DNA from: an uncultured Clostridia bacterium
GTDB taxonomy: Bacteria; Bacillota; Clostridia; TANB77; CAG-508
Reading direction: 5' to 3'
NCBI GenBank assembly: GCA_934162535.1
Contig: CAKPJC010000009.1
Coordinates: 8,596-72,595, forward strand
Length of the DNA: 64,000 nt
Position numbers and translations under genes: made by a program. The notes beneath the pieces are model-generated. The model had not been told where the DNA came from and ran no database searches. It saw nothing but the letters and a program-made list of their open reading frames with translations. Shown here piece by piece: positions 54,006 to 62,904 of this stretch. Each line of letters begins with the position of its first letter. The first letter of the stretch is position 1.

Positions 54006-55310
54006 CTATCTACATCTCAACTTTTTCTTCTTATCCTCTTTAATTAATTTTGCAGCTTTATTTTTAGACTCAATTTCATTCTTATAATTTTCTTTAATTT
54101 GGGCATATCTATTAATAATTCTAATACAAGCATTTTTTTGAGCATGAGAAATATCAATCTTTTCAGTTAGTTGATTAATTTCTTTTAAAATATGGCTTTT
54201 ATCATTTTCATTAACAGATTTATTATAATTTCTCCACAAAATTTCTCTTTGTCCTTTCAAAATAGGAAGTTCTTTTTCTATATTAGTTTTATAATTTTTA
54301 ACTTCTGCAACTGATTCAAATTTATTTCTAGCAAGAAAGTTCAACTCCTCAAATATCATAGCATTTTTTCTCTTTTGTTTATAATATTCTGCTGTAAGTT
54401 CTTGCGTATCAACTTTAGATGGTAATATTTTAAAAGCATATAAATAATGCACATATAATCTATAAAATGAACTTATATTTAAAAGCAATTTATTTAATTT
54501 CTTTCCAGTAAATCTTTTTTTGTAATACTTCTTATTAAAATTTGCTACAGGGATTTTTTCTTTTGTAATATAGTAAATTTTATATTTTATACTTTCAACA
54601 GAATATTCATCTCCATATATTCTATCTAATCTTATATTTCTAGAATAATATGGAGATTTAAAAGAAAAATATTTTCCACTATCTTTTATGTTTTCATAAC
54701 CTTTTGCAATTAGATTTAATTTAAAGTCAGAATACATTTTAGAGTGTTTTATTGCATCATCTATATCATTTATTATCTTTTTCATTTTTTCGTCGCTACG
54801 ATTAAAATTATCCATTCTTTTTTGTCTATAATTCTTTTCTGTTTCAGCTCTATTAGTTTCTACTATTGATAATGCATATTTTACACATAATCTATCAGAC
54901 ATATCTTTCATAAATGCAATATCTGTATTGCTATTGTGATATTTCTTACCATCTATAAATGAAACCGAATTCAAAACCAGATGATTATGCACATTTTCTT
55001 TATTAACATGTGTACATACTAATATTTGATATTTATCTCCCCATAATTCTTCAGCAAGCTCTTTACCAATTTGATTTGCTTTTTGAGGAGATACTTCCTG
55101 ACCTTTAAATGATTGTATTATATGAAATCCTAATGTTTTATTTTCTTTATGATAAAATTTTTTAGTAAGTGCCATTTGTTCATAAGCAGATTGAGGTAGG
55201 CAATTAACTCCAGATACTAGAATTCCATGTTCTGTTTTTTCTCCGTTTTTTGCATAATTAACTACTGCTTGTAAATTATTTTTTATTGTTTTAATTTTTA
55301 TTACAGCCAT
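54006..55310 (-). CDS. MobP-type relaxase of element 2
   Basis: 434 residues from ATG 55310 (AAAGGAG upstream); a longer start at 55355 would add 15 residues over that site. Metal-binding histidines are in CTHVNKENVHNHLVLNSV; FHIIQSF is an earlier motif. The C-terminal third is a coiled coil. It shares domain order and motifs with the relaxase at 10055-11452 but is clearly diverged. It lies 16 bases downstream of mobC and would nick the oriT region at 55660-55800. Confidence 0.88.
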   Translation of the reverse strand: MAVIKIKTIKNNLQAVVNYAKNGEKTEHGILVSGVNCLPQSAYEQMALTKKFYHKENKTLGFHIIQSFKGQEVSPQKANQIGKELAEELWGDKYQILVCTHVNKENVHNHLVLNSVSFIDGKKYHNSNTDIAFMKDMSDRLCVKYALSIVETNRAETEKNYRQKRMDNFNRSDEKMKKIINDIDDAIKHSKMYSDFKLNLIAKGYENIKDSGKYFSFKSPYYSRNIRLDRIYGDEYSVESIKYKIYYITKEKIPVANFNKKYYKKRFTGKKLNKLLLNISSFYRLYVHYLYAFKILPSKVDTQELTAEYYKQKRKNAMIFEELNFLARNKFESVAEVKNYKTNIEKELPILKGQREILWRNYNKSVNENDKSHILKEINQLTEKIDISHAQKNACIRIINRYAQIKENYKNEIESKNKAAKLIKEDKKKKLRCR

Positions 55311-55326
55311 ATATCGTCTCCTTTCA

Positions 55327-55647
55327 TTATTCTCTTGAATAAACTTTCTTTTCAAATTCTAAAATAAAATCTATGACTTTATTTTGAATATAATTTAGAT
55401 CATTATTTGAAATATATCTTGAACTATTGGCTATACGAGCAATTTGATTTATATTATTTGCAATACCTGCTATATCTCTTTGAAAATTTTTTATTTCTTC
55501 AGTAGGTTGTTCTTTTATTTTATAACCTTTAATACAACTTCTTAAAAATTCTGATTCAGTCAATCCTACTTTTTTAGCTTTCTCTTTTAATAAATTCTTT
55601 TCTTGCTGGTTTAACCATATTTGTTGTTTGATTGTTCTTTCTCTCAT
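55327..55647 (-). CDS. mobC: MobC-like relaxosome protein
   Basis: 106 residues. RERTIKQQIWLNQQEKNLLK and KKVGLTESEFLRSCIKGY form a ribbon-helix-helix-like N-terminus, and IAGIANNINQIARIANSS is the MobC box. It opens or bends oriT for the relaxase. GAAAGGAG before the ATG; first gene of the mob operon. Confidence 0.88.
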   Translation of the reverse strand: MRERTIKQQIWLNQQEKNLLKEKAKKVGLTESEFLRSCIKGYKIKEQPTEEIKNFQRDIAGIANNINQIARIANSSRYISNNDLNYIQNKVIDFILEFEKKVYSRE

Positions 55648-55691
55648 AATAAAAATTCTCCTTTCATTGAATTATTTTTCTAAATTATTAA

Positions 55692-55714
55692 GGGGATTGG
55701 GGAAGAAATTCCCC
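55692..55714 (-). other. oriT: Predicted oriT motif of element 2
   Basis: On the - strand: GGGGAATTTCTTCCCC then AATCCCCTT, directly upstream of mobC. The TTCCCCAATCCCCTT block is the same as upstream of the element 1 relaxase. The following 150 bases to 55889 contain no gene. Confidence 0.55.
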
Positions 55715-55889
55715 ATATAAAATTTTTAAACAAAAATTTTATGATTGTATTTATACGGGAGTATAAATGCGTCGCTTGCTTTTAATATTCTAAAAAGTGA
55801 ATTTTGCTTATAGTTATCCACTTTTTGTCCAAAAATTGTGCAAAAAAAGAAGAAATCTCGCTATGAAATTTCTTCTAAAAAATTATTTT

Positions 55890-56213
55890 TTATTCTTTTA
55901 TTAATCCTAAATTTTTAAAATAAAAATAGTTTTCTCTTGCTCCTAAAAAGAAAATTTTTCTATCTTCATAATTACTCATTTGTAAATAAAGTGATACTAA
56001 TTGTTGTAACATTTTACATTCTTTTTCATTTAGATTCATAACCTTATCATCTTCAAAAATTAATTGTAAATTTGGATATTCTTCCATAATTTCACTAACT
56101 TTATTTTGTAATTCTTTATATTCAGGATTACTTTTTAGTTCAACTCGTGCAGTATCTATTAACTCACTAAATTCGATTGAATTCATATCATATAATCTAA
56201 TTTCTTCCATCAT
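55890..56213 (-). CDS. DUF6664-like small protein
   Basis: 107 residues. LYDMNSIEFSELIDTARVEL at the N-terminus and YYFKNLGLIKE at the C-terminus match what I recall of DUF6664 proteins from clostridial mobile elements. Helical and acidic; role unknown. It lies 14 bases after tnpV on the same strand. Confidence 0.65.
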   Translation of the reverse strand: MMEEIRLYDMNSIEFSELIDTARVELKSNPEYKELQNKVSEIMEEYPNLQLIFEDDKVMNLNEKECKMLQQLVSLYLQMSNYEDRKIFFLGARENYFYFKNLGLIKE

Positions 56214-56227
56214 TTGTTACCTCATTT

Positions 56228-56620
56228 CTATACATAAATTAATTCATTTAAAACAATTTCTTCTGCAGATTGTTTAATAGAATTCATCTTGCCAACCCAT
56301 TCTAATTGATTATTTGCTTTTAATTCTTCTGTAACATTTTCACTTTCTGCCATTTGTTTTATTAAAGTTTCTATCTTGTTTTTACATGTATAGTCAACAT
56401 CTAATAAATAGCTATTTAATTCATTATTCAATAACATTTCTGTATATTTTGGAATGTTGTGTTTTTTCATATAGTTTAATTTTAATCTTCCGTATTTTCC
56501 AATATTACCAGTTCTTCTTGGCTTTGGTAGTGTTAAATTTGGTATATAATAATCTCCAACTCTTATATATTCAATTTTTGTTTTTTTATCTATAAATCTA
56601 TCTTTTAATTCCATATTCAA
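56228..56620 (-). CDS. tnpV: TnpV-family transposon protein
   Basis: 130 residues. IEYIRVGDYYIPNLTLPK and GKYGRLKLNYMKKH are TnpV signatures; the C-terminus AEEIVLNELIYV nearly repeats that of the copy at 26557-26913 (AEEIVFNEIIYV). Start ATG 56620 or 56614. Role unknown. Confidence 0.85.
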   Translation of the reverse strand: MNMELKDRFIDKKTKIEYIRVGDYYIPNLTLPKPRRTGNIGKYGRLKLNYMKKHNIPKYTEMLLNNELNSYLLDVDYTCKNKIETLIKQMAESENVTEELKANNQLEWVGKMNSIKQSAEEIVLNELIYV

Positions 56621-56631
56621 AATCTCCGTTT

Positions 56632-57263
56632 CTAATTAAATTTATTTGCATATAGGCAGTTAAAATCTTCAATTCCATTTCGTTTTTTATATTCTTCAAT
56701 ATTTCCGAATGTGCTAGATTTACAACGATTAGATTTTTTACTATAACCGCTATTATATATATTATTTTTATTTATATTATTATAGTTATTATGGGGTGTC
56801 GATTTCGTACAGTCAGGAGAGTTGATTTCATTCTTTCCTGAGTGTTGATTTTGTACATCCCTAAATTTTATTATTTTTTCATCTTCAATCATTCCTATGG
56901 TTTTTCCAACATAAATAATATTGGGTAAATTTTTGCCTTGCTTTTTTCTTGTATTAAGTTACAATCTTTAAGTAAGTTAAGTGCAGTATCTAATGCTGAA
57001 CGTTTGAGATGAAGTTTTTCTTGAATTTTATCTCTTTTAAATATTACATACATATTTCCTTTATCATCATAGAATTTGACTTTTGAATTTTTATCTATTT
57101 GTTTAAAGGATAAATCTAGTCTATCGGCTAAAACAGAAAACAATAACATTGCATTAGGATTGAGAATTTTATATTCTTCTCTTTCTAATAATTCTCTTGG
57201 AAATTGGATAAAGCTACTAAATTGTAGTTTGTCCGATTTTTTAAATGGGGTAAATTCATACAT
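56632..57263 (-). pseudogene. repA: Replication initiator (RepA_N type), frameshifted
   Basis: The first frame (57263-56895) gives MYEFTPFKKSDKLQFSSFIQ and a winged-helix typical of RepA_N initiators, then leaves the expected sequence after NLIQEK at an A6 run (56942-56947 on the - strand). One frame back, the chain continues KQGKNLPNIIYVGKTIGMIE, the conserved end of the domain, then a Ser/Asn-rich C-terminus ending FNCLYANKFN. A seventh A would restore one gene of about 210 codons. Confidence 0.8.
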
Positions 57264-57463
57264 TTTTGACCTCCTCTCATTTGGAATTTTCTAAATTTGT
57301 TCTAGAAATTTTCTAGAAAATATCCGTAAATGCTTGATATGACAAGATTTCTTTCTTTGTTAATTTTTTAGAAATATTTTTCTTGGCTCATTTTCTGTTC
57401 TAGAACTTTTTCCTAGAACAAAATTTGAGGATTGAGAGTGATTTTAAAAGACTGTAAACGATA

Positions 57464-57501
57464 AAAACACGTTATCTCAATTTCTTGAAATAACGTGTTT
57501 T
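57464..57501 (-). terminator. Terminator of tRNA-Pro
   Basis: AAAACACGTTAT (57464-57475) pairs with ATAACGTGTTTT (57490-57501), 12 base pairs, with a T-run on the - strand. The rest of 57264-57558 is gene-free. Confidence 0.8.
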
Positions 57502-57558
57502 CAACACTTTTGATATAATTTTCGCCCTTCTGTAGTTTCCTACAAAATTTCATTTTAG

Positions 57559-57634
57559 TGGTCGAGGCGACAGGGATCGAACCTGCGACCTCATGGTCCC
57601 AAACCACGCGCGCTACCAACTGCGCTACGCCTCG
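57559..57634 (-). tRNA. tRNA-Pro (UGG)
   Basis: 76 bases with encoded CCA. Acceptor CGAGGCG / CGCCTCG with A73, D-arm GCGCAGTTGGTAGCGC, anticodon loop TTTGGGA (TGG), T-loop TTCGATC. Cloverleaf is complete. Confidence 0.97.
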
Positions 57635-57785
57635 ATATCAAACATCCAAATCAAATGCTTATATATAATAGCACATTTTTTTGCCAAATTCAATACTTTT
57701 GCAAAAAAATATTAACTTTTTTGTGACAGTAAGCAAAAATATTTTATGAAAAACATAACTTTTTAGTCAAAAATCAAAAAAACAC

Positions 57786-57870
<85 letters not shown>

Positions 57871-58078
57871 AGATAACTCAATGGTGCAAAAATCGCATTG
57901 CTGGGGGATTTGCGGAAGTGTTTGCAAGGCGTTCCCCAATTTATTCCCCAGTTTGCAAGTTCTTAACATCATCAAAATTTATTTAGATTATAATTTTTTA
58001 CAAATTATAAATTGCTTATTTTTTAACTTTGGTATATAATAATTGCTAGTAATATATATAGTTAAAAAATATTTACAT
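57871..58078. other. Relic element end between tRNA-Arg half and intact tRNA-Arg
   Basis: No gene. It contains TTCCCCAATTTATTCCCCA (57932-57950) flanked by direct repeats GTTTGCAAG (57920-57928, 57951-57959), the same TTCCCCAA-type repeats as at the ends of element 1. Confidence 0.55.
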
Positions 58079-58155
58079 GCAGCTGTAGCTTAACTGGATA
58101 GAGCACTTGGCTACGAACCAAGAGGTTGTAGGTTCAAGTCCTATCAGCTGCACCA
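58079..58155 (+). tRNA. tRNA-Arg (ACG)
   Basis: 77 bases with encoded CCA. Acceptor GCAGCTG / CAGCTGC, D-loop with GGATA, anticodon stem CTTGG / CCAAG around CTACGAA, T-loop TTCAAGT. It borders the integrase of element 3. Confidence 0.97.
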
Positions 58156-58156
58156 C

Positions 58157-58187
58157 GAAAAACGCTTAATATAGGCGTTTTTTTTTT
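58157..58187. terminator. Terminator of tRNA-Arg (and integrase 3' end)
   Basis: AACGC / GCGTT stem with an A-run before and T9 after; lies between the convergent tRNA and integrase genes. Confidence 0.75.
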
Positions 58188-59658
58188 AGCTTGCTAATCT
58201 TTTTTCAGGTCGTATGTCTTGGACTCTTAATTCTCTAATAGCATTAAAATATTTATCACTTTCTGCAATAAGTGATTGCAATTGTTGCTCACTATTTTGC
58301 TTCATATACAATTTCATCATTTCGTTTTTCTTTCTTTCTTCAGTAATATGAATATAGTATTTTCTTGTAGTATCAAAATCAGCATGTCCCATAATTACAT
58401 GTAAAACTTCTGGTGGCATTCCCATTGTAGAACATAAAGTAGCGAATGAATGTCGTAACCCATAAGTAGTCATATGCTCCAAATCATATTTTTTTATGAA
58501 TTGAGGCATTTTATTTGTTAAATTTTCTGGAACAAATGGTAATCCATAGATATTTAAAAAAACATACTCATTTTCATCCCACTTTTTACCTTTCGCTTTA
58601 TATTCTGCCATCTTCTTTGCTTTAAGCATTAGCAACATTCTTTTTAATCTAGGGTGCATCGGTACATCTCTATAACTTTCAGCTGTTTTTAATTCTCCAT
58701 CTCCTCGTTCGTGTCCGATTCTTTCCATATTTTCATCATATATTTCATTATCTTGATAAGCATTATTTATATGTACTATATCCTTTTCAAAGTCCATTGC
58801 TTTCCATTTATAGCCGCAGCCTTCTTCAGGTCTAGCACCAGTAAGTAATATTGCTTCAAATAAATAAGCCCATTGTCTTCCATCTTTTTCAAAAATATCG
58901 AGCCATACTTCTTGTCTGTCTTGCTCCAAATGCTCTATTTCAATTCCTAAAGACTTTTTACTGGACTGTATAACAATTTTTTCAGCAGGATTATCTGGTC
59001 TTAATTTTTCTTCATTTACAACAATATCAAATGATAATTTTAAAATCATTTTAATATCCTTTATGTATTTAGGCGAATAATCTAAACTTTCAAGATAATC
59101 TTCTATTTCTTCTTTTGTAATAGTAACTGCATCTTTATCTCCAAAATATGGTAGTACTTGTTTTTTTGCGGTTTGCCAATAATTCGTAACGGTCTTTTTA
59201 CTGATTTTTCTCTTTTTTCTTATTCCTTTTTGTTCAGAGAGTCTTTTTCGTGTTTTAATCATTCGTTCAACATATAATGAAATTGGATGTTGAACTTCAT
59301 TTTTTATTTTTTTTCGTTCTCCATTTGCCTTTAATTGACTATTTCTAACACATTCCATATACTCATCGAACTTATTTAATTCAATTTGACATTCAGGACT
59401 AAAGACTTCAATATTAGCAAATTCTTTGCTTTTTTGTAATTCAATATATTTTAAAAGTATTGCTTCAGCTAATCGTTTTCTTGCGATACTCTCATTAGCA
59501 CCATATTTTGAAATTCTTGGATTAGGTGCACCTGGAATATTTAATTGTAAAGTAACACGAGCCTCCTTTCCTGTTTTCTTGTTTCTAATACTTATTTGTC
59601 CTTTTTTTGTTCTTTCTTTTTGTAATTTTGTTTTTTGTGAACTTATTATCCTTTCCAT
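58186..59658 (-). CDS. int: Tyrosine recombinase (integrase) of element 3
   Basis: 490 residues, longer than usual because of an N-terminal extension of about 90 residues and an insert. Catalytic residues: Arg in TGARPEEG, HMTTYGLRHSFATL (YGLRH for HxxR), GHADFDTTRKYYIH with GHA and Tyr. Its 3' end faces tRNA-Arg, the likely target. It differs clearly from the element 1 integrase. Confidence 0.93.
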   Translation of the reverse strand: MERIISSQKTKLQKERTKKGQISIRNKKTGKEARVTLQLNIPGAPNPRISKYGANESIARKRLAEAILLKYIELQKSKEFANIEVFSPECQIELNKFDEYMECVRNSQLKANGERKKIKNEVQHPISLYVERMIKTRKRLSEQKGIRKKRKISKKTVTNYWQTAKKQVLPYFGDKDAVTITKEEIEDYLESLDYSPKYIKDIKMILKLSFDIVVNEEKLRPDNPAEKIVIQSSKKSLGIEIEHLEQDRQEVWLDIFEKDGRQWAYLFEAILLTGARPEEGCGYKWKAMDFEKDIVHINNAYQDNEIYDENMERIGHERGDGELKTAESYRDVPMHPRLKRMLLMLKAKKMAEYKAKGKKWDENEYVFLNIYGLPFVPENLTNKMPQFIKKYDLEHMTTYGLRHSFATLCSTMGMPPEVLHVIMGHADFDTTRKYYIHITEERKKNEMMKLYMKQNSEQQLQSLIAESDKYFNAIRELRVQDIRPEKRLAS

Positions 59659-59777
59659 TTTTACTCCTCTCGTAAAGAGGTTTAAAAAATAAAAAAAGTA
59701 AATAAATGTAATGACAACAAGTCTATTAAATTTATTTACATTTTACTATTTCTCTTATTGAAAATCAATGTTGAAAA

Positions 59778-59966
59778 CTAATAAGTATATTTACCATAAT
59801 TATTTGAAAACCATTTTGGAAGAGCTGTTTTATCTATTATTATTTTTCTTTTTAACCTAATCGCAGGGAAACCTTCCATTTTAACAAATTCCAACATTGT
59901 ATTTCTTCCAACCCCTAACATTTTTGCTGCCTCATCTACTGTTATTGTAAGTTTATTATCTTCCAT
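59778..59966 (-). CDS. xis: Excisionase-like HTH protein
   Basis: 62 residues from ATG 59966. LTITVDEAAKMLGVGRNTML is a MerR/excisionase helix-turn-helix, followed by GFPAIRLKRKIIIDK (wing). The start overlaps the stop of the upstream gene. It would assist the integrase upstream of which it lies. Confidence 0.85.
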   Translation of the reverse strand: MEDNKLTITVDEAAKMLGVGRNTMLEFVKMEGFPAIRLKRKIIIDKTALPKWFSNNYGKYTY

Positions 59967-60177
59967 CTGTATCACATCCGTTTTTCAAATCTTTTAATTT
60001 CTTTTCTGCATAAACTTTACTTTCTGCAATGCCTAATACAATATTTCTTGGATACATTTTAAAGACCTGTTTCATTTCTATTCCAAAATTCGCAACACTT
60101 AATTCACCTTTAAAATCAGAGTGCATCATACTTTCAAAAGCTATTTGACCATAAGCAACTGCTTCTTTTTTATTCAT
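59956..60177 (-). CDS. Small hypothetical protein, 73 aa
   Basis: Start ATG 60177 (GGGGGTGT upstream). NKKEAVAYGQIAFESMMHSD suggests a helical protein. It overlaps both neighbours (4 to 11 bases), so all are one translational unit with the excisionase. No family recognised. Confidence 0.7.
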   Translation of the reverse strand: MNKKEAVAYGQIAFESMMHSDFKGELSVANFGIEMKQVFKMYPRNIVLGIAESKVYAEKKLKDLKNGCDTDGR

Positions 60178-60415
60178 AAGATACACCCCCAACAAAAGTT
60201 TCAAAAAGTGTAATAATGTTATCCCATTTAATTTCGGAATTTTCTGTTATAGTAATCTCGCATTTTTCAATATAAGAATAATCTTTTTTTGACCTTATAA
60301 TAATTTCTAATTTTTGCGAATCATTTGCAGAATAATTTATTTCTGCATAAACTTTACTTTGTTTTGTATTTAATTTATCTGCAAGTTTAAAAACTTTTAA
60401 TAATTTTTGTTCCAT
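60170..60415 (-). CDS. Small hypothetical protein, 81 aa
   Basis: Starts MEQKLLKVFKLADKLNTKQS; later IIIRSKKDYSYIEKCEITI suggests an alpha-beta fold. Its end overlaps the next gene's start. Part of the excisionase operon; no family recognised. Confidence 0.7.
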   Translation of the reverse strand: MEQKLLKVFKLADKLNTKQSKVYAEINYSANDSQKLEIIIRSKKDYSYIEKCEITITENSEIKWDNIITLFETFVGGVSYE

Positions 60416-60421
60416 ATTTTT

Positions 60422-60844
60422 TTACCTTTCTTTTATATATTTAGGTACATCTGCGGAACGCCCAAGTTTTTCATCAAATTCGTACCTATGCTTAGAAGGG
60501 TTATATTTATAAGCACTAATATTCCATTTTCGATAACTTTCATTGCTTAAATGTTTAGATTTTGACAATTCCAAAGCTGCCTGTCTGTGTTGTTCTTCCA
60601 CAAAAGCGAAGTTATCATCAATTCTTTTTTGTTCTCTTTTGTGTTTTATAAATTTATTCTGATCTTGTTTTCTCTTTTCTTTTGACTTGTTGATTCTATA
60701 TTCTTTTTCTTCAGAGTATCTTTCATCTTGCTTAATTATTTTTGTAATGTAACTAGAAGATGTATGTATCATTTCTGCTATTTCCTTTACTTTTAGATGC
60801 TCGTTGAAAAAATATTTTATAATTAATTCTTTTGAATCTTCCAT
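60422..60844 (-). CDS. HTH DNA-binding protein, 140 aa
   Basis: The N-terminal HTH (YFFNEHLKVKEIAEMIHTSSSYITKII) is followed by a highly charged region rich in Lys, Arg and Gln, as seen in small regulators of Tn916-like elements. A palindrome TTGTCGACAA lies 23 bases upstream of its start. Likely a regulator of the excision operon. Confidence 0.7.
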   Translation of the reverse strand: MEDSKELIIKYFFNEHLKVKEIAEMIHTSSSYITKIIKQDERYSEEKEYRINKSKEKRKQDQNKFIKHKREQKRIDDNFAFVEEQHRQAALELSKSKHLSNESYRKWNISAYKYNPSKHRYEFDEKLGRSADVPKYIKER

Positions 60845-60866
60845 TTAATCACCTATGGTTAATTTT

Positions 60867-60892
60867 TTGTCGACAATATTTTGATACGACAA
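60867..60892. promoter_or_regulatory. TTGTCGACAA operator candidate
   Basis: Perfect 10-base palindrome TTGTCGACAA (60867-60876) with a second partial site TACGACAA at 60885-60892. Similar half-sites occur before the XRE gene (62030, 62114, 62130). Confidence 0.5.
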
Positions 60893-60906
60893 GGCTATTA
60901 GAGAAA

Positions 60907-61077
60907 TTACTTAATCTCTAATTCTTTCATCTTTTTTCTAAATGCTTCTTGTTTTTGTTTTTTACTTTTTAATTCTTTACGAAGTCTAATTTTTAATTTT
61001 ATTTTTGGTAGTAAAACATCAATAAAGAATATTATAAATGTAAGGCATAATCCAATTAATACAAATCTTAAAAACAT
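60907..61077 (-). CDS. Small single-pass membrane protein, 56 aa
   Basis: ATG 61077 with AAAGGAG upstream is preferred to 61107. MFLRFVLIGLCLTFIIFFID is a membrane helix, followed by a long basic cytoplasmic tail (about 35 residues). Role unknown. Confidence 0.7.
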   Translation of the reverse strand: MFLRFVLIGLCLTFIIFFIDVLLPKIKLKIRLRKELKSKKQKQEAFRKKMKELEIK

Positions 61078-61213
61078 CTTAAATCTCCTTTCCATAAAAT
61101 AAGGCAAAGACAGATAAGAGCTTGTCCTACCTGTCTTTTTATATAGTGCTTTCTTAAAATTTGCCCTTCACTATATAAACATCCCTTATTTTTAAAAAAT
61201 TCTCCCCTTAATT

Positions 61214-61393
61214 TTAAAATTTGTAATTTTTTATTCCTTCTATTAGTTTTAAGATTAAATATTGGTATCTATCTTCATCACCAAAACTATATTTTTTTAG
61301 TAAAGGTTTCTTTCTGTCAATGATTTCTAGCATAGCCATTTCATCACCTTTTTGTGCTAATATTCCTAATTCATAAATACTTTTATTACCCAA
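61214..61393 (-). CDS. Small HTH-type conjugative-element protein, 59 aa
   Basis: Start TTG 61393; the AAGGAGG ribosome site lies inside the end of the sigma gene. Sequence pattern ELGILAQKGDEMAMLEII, then KKPLLKKYS and QYLILKLIEGIKNY matches the short helix-turn-helix ORF that follows the sigma gene in Tn916-type elements. It was easy to miss because it is short and starts with TTG. Confidence 0.75.
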   Translation of the reverse strand: MGNKSIYELGILAQKGDEMAMLEIIDRKKPLLKKYSFGDEDRYQYLILKLIEGIKNYKF

Positions 61394-61394
61394 T

Positions 61395-61790
61395 TTATAA
61401 GTCCTCCTTAAAATATTTTTTTAATTTTTCAATAGCTCTAATTTTTATTTTGCTAACAGTTTTTGAATATATTTCGAGAATTTGTGCTGCTTCATTTTGT
61501 GATAATTCTTCTTGAAATAGCAAAAAAATAACTGCCTGCTCAATAGCAGACAGCGAATTTAAAGCGTCTTTTATAGACAAAGATATATCAACTCTTTCAT
61601 AGTCATTTTTAGCTCCATTGTTAAGCTCAAAAAAACTCTCGACAAAGGCACAATATCCTTCGTCATCAAAAATTGTTTGTTCTTTTGAACTCATATCAAT
61701 TTGTTTTTTGAAATACTTTTTAGATGATAATATTATAGTTTTTGTTAAGAAACTATCAAACTTTGCTTCATTAGAATTTTTACTTTCCAT
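61395..61790 (-). CDS. Sigma-70 family factor of Tn916-like elements
   Basis: 131 residues from ATG 61790 (GGGAGGAAC upstream). The C-terminal region 4 is LSAIEQAVIFLLFQEELSQN followed by EAAQILEIYSKTVSKIKIRA. Region 2 is reduced. It would control element genes; coupled to the 59-residue ORF. Confidence 0.82.
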   Translation of the reverse strand: MESKNSNEAKFDSFLTKTIILSSKKYFKKQIDMSSKEQTIFDDEGYCAFVESFFELNNGAKNDYERVDISLSIKDALNSLSAIEQAVIFLLFQEELSQNEAAQILEIYSKTVSKIKIRAIEKLKKYFKEDL

Positions 61791-61829
61791 AAATGTTCCT
61801 CCCAAATTTTCATTTGGGCTTAACAGCAC

Positions 61830-62230
61830 CTGTGTTAAGTGAACACATGAAAAATAAAACCTCCTCTCCTAAAAATATAAAATTTTTGCATACAAAAAGA
61901 GCCTAATATACTATGTCTAAAAAATTACTTCCTTTGTGAATCTTTAACTTTTAATTCTTTTGCAAAGTATTCTCCTAAACAAGCTCTATTAAGCCCTGTG
62001 GCAATTATACTGCGGAAAAATTTAAAAATTTGTCGAAATCTGTCGCCTAAAATTTGGAAAAACACACTTTTGAACAATATATAAATTATGAAACGCTTTA
62101 AAATCCAACATTATTCGACAAAATTCTACTTTGTCAAAGTACATATTTTTAATCTGTTGCAGTATATAAAGTTTCTGCCAAAGAATATAAAATATAGCTG
62201 TTACAGTAATCTCTTGAAGGGAGGTCAGTT
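61830..62230. promoter_or_regulatory. Divergent control region of element 3
   Basis: No gene. It contains TTGTCGAA (62030-62037), and TTCGACAA (62114-62121) with TTTGTCAA (62130-62137), an inverted pair likely bound by the XRE repressor, plus the leaders of both operons. Confidence 0.55.
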
Positions 62231-62581
62231 ATGGCATTAGATAAAATACTAATCGGAGCAAGAATCAGAGAATTAAGAGAACAAATAATTGGAGAATCAC
62301 GAGAAGAATTTGCCCAAAGATGCGATTTAGGTACAGATAGATATGTTGGCCAGTTAGAACGAGGAGAATTTTACCCATCTATTGAAGTGCTTTATAAAAT
62401 CGCAGATGCCACAGGAGCTAGTTTAAATTATTTATTACTTGGAACGGAAAATTCAAAAAAATCAAGAATAAAAAACAATTTATTAACTGTTATTGAAAAC
62501 TCTGACACAAATGAGCTTAAAGCATATAATAAGTGTATTATGACATTAAAAGAAGCTTTGCATAATAATTTAGGCAAATAG
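62231..62581 (+). CDS. XRE-family transcriptional repressor
   Basis: 116 residues. The HTH is SREEFAQRCDLGTDRYVGQLERGEFYPS with a typical helix pair; C-terminal 40 residues form a dimerization helix. GGGAGG before ATG 62231. Divergent from the sigma operon, likely the master repressor of element 3. Confidence 0.9.
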   Translation: MALDKILIGARIRELREQIIGESREEFAQRCDLGTDRYVGQLERGEFYPSIEVLYKIADATGASLNYLLLGTENSKKSRIKNNLLTVIENSDTNELKAYNKCIMTLKEALHNNLGK

Positions 62582-62649
62582 CAATTTGATTATTGCTATT
62601 TTTTGTGTTATATTTATCTAGTAAAATATATTTTTAATAGGAGTAACAA

Positions 62650-62868
62650 ATGAACTTTAAAACAGATTTATCTAATGCCAACCAAGAATTACTAAGTCAA
62701 TTAGGAGTAGAGATTGAAGATAGAAATTATAGTACAGAAGAAATAAAAAAGTGTGAAAATAATATAGCAACTCATATTATGAGCAAAAGTTTGAAAAATA
62801 TGGACCTTGCAAAAGAAAGTGTTAAGTATAGTAATTTGATGAATATTCTTGCTAGATATGATAATTAA
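62650..62868 (+). CDS. Hypothetical protein, 72 aa
   Basis: Helical, polar; ATAGGAG precedes ATG 62650. No family recognised. In the same direction as the XRE gene, with 68 bases between them. Confidence 0.6.
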   Translation: MNFKTDLSNANQELLSQLGVEIEDRNYSTEEIKKCENNIATHIMSKSLKNMDLAKESVKYSNLMNILARYDN

Positions 62869-62904
62869 AATATATATTTATAATTTAGAACGGAAGTGAG
62901 AATA

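Larger units (their letters stand above)
46504..57270. mobile_element. Decayed mobilizable element 2
   Basis: Region containing an integrase fragment, a type I toxin-antitoxin locus, the helicase pair, relaxase, MobC, oriT-like motif, DUF6664-like and TnpV genes and a frameshifted repA. No intact integrase or clear ends are visible, so boundaries are approximate and cargo versus backbone cannot be fully separated. Confidence 0.5.

Noticed and set aside
56932..56950. Programmed frameshift in repA
   Set aside because: The A6 run is not in canonical X XXY YYZ phase for the zero frame and no clear downstream stem is seen; an indel or slippage is more likely.
57413..57619. 68-residue open frame on the minus strand (starting MVARVVWDHEVAGSIPVAS)
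   Set aside because: It overlaps the tRNA-Pro gene and its terminator; the peptide is the usual false translation of a tRNA.
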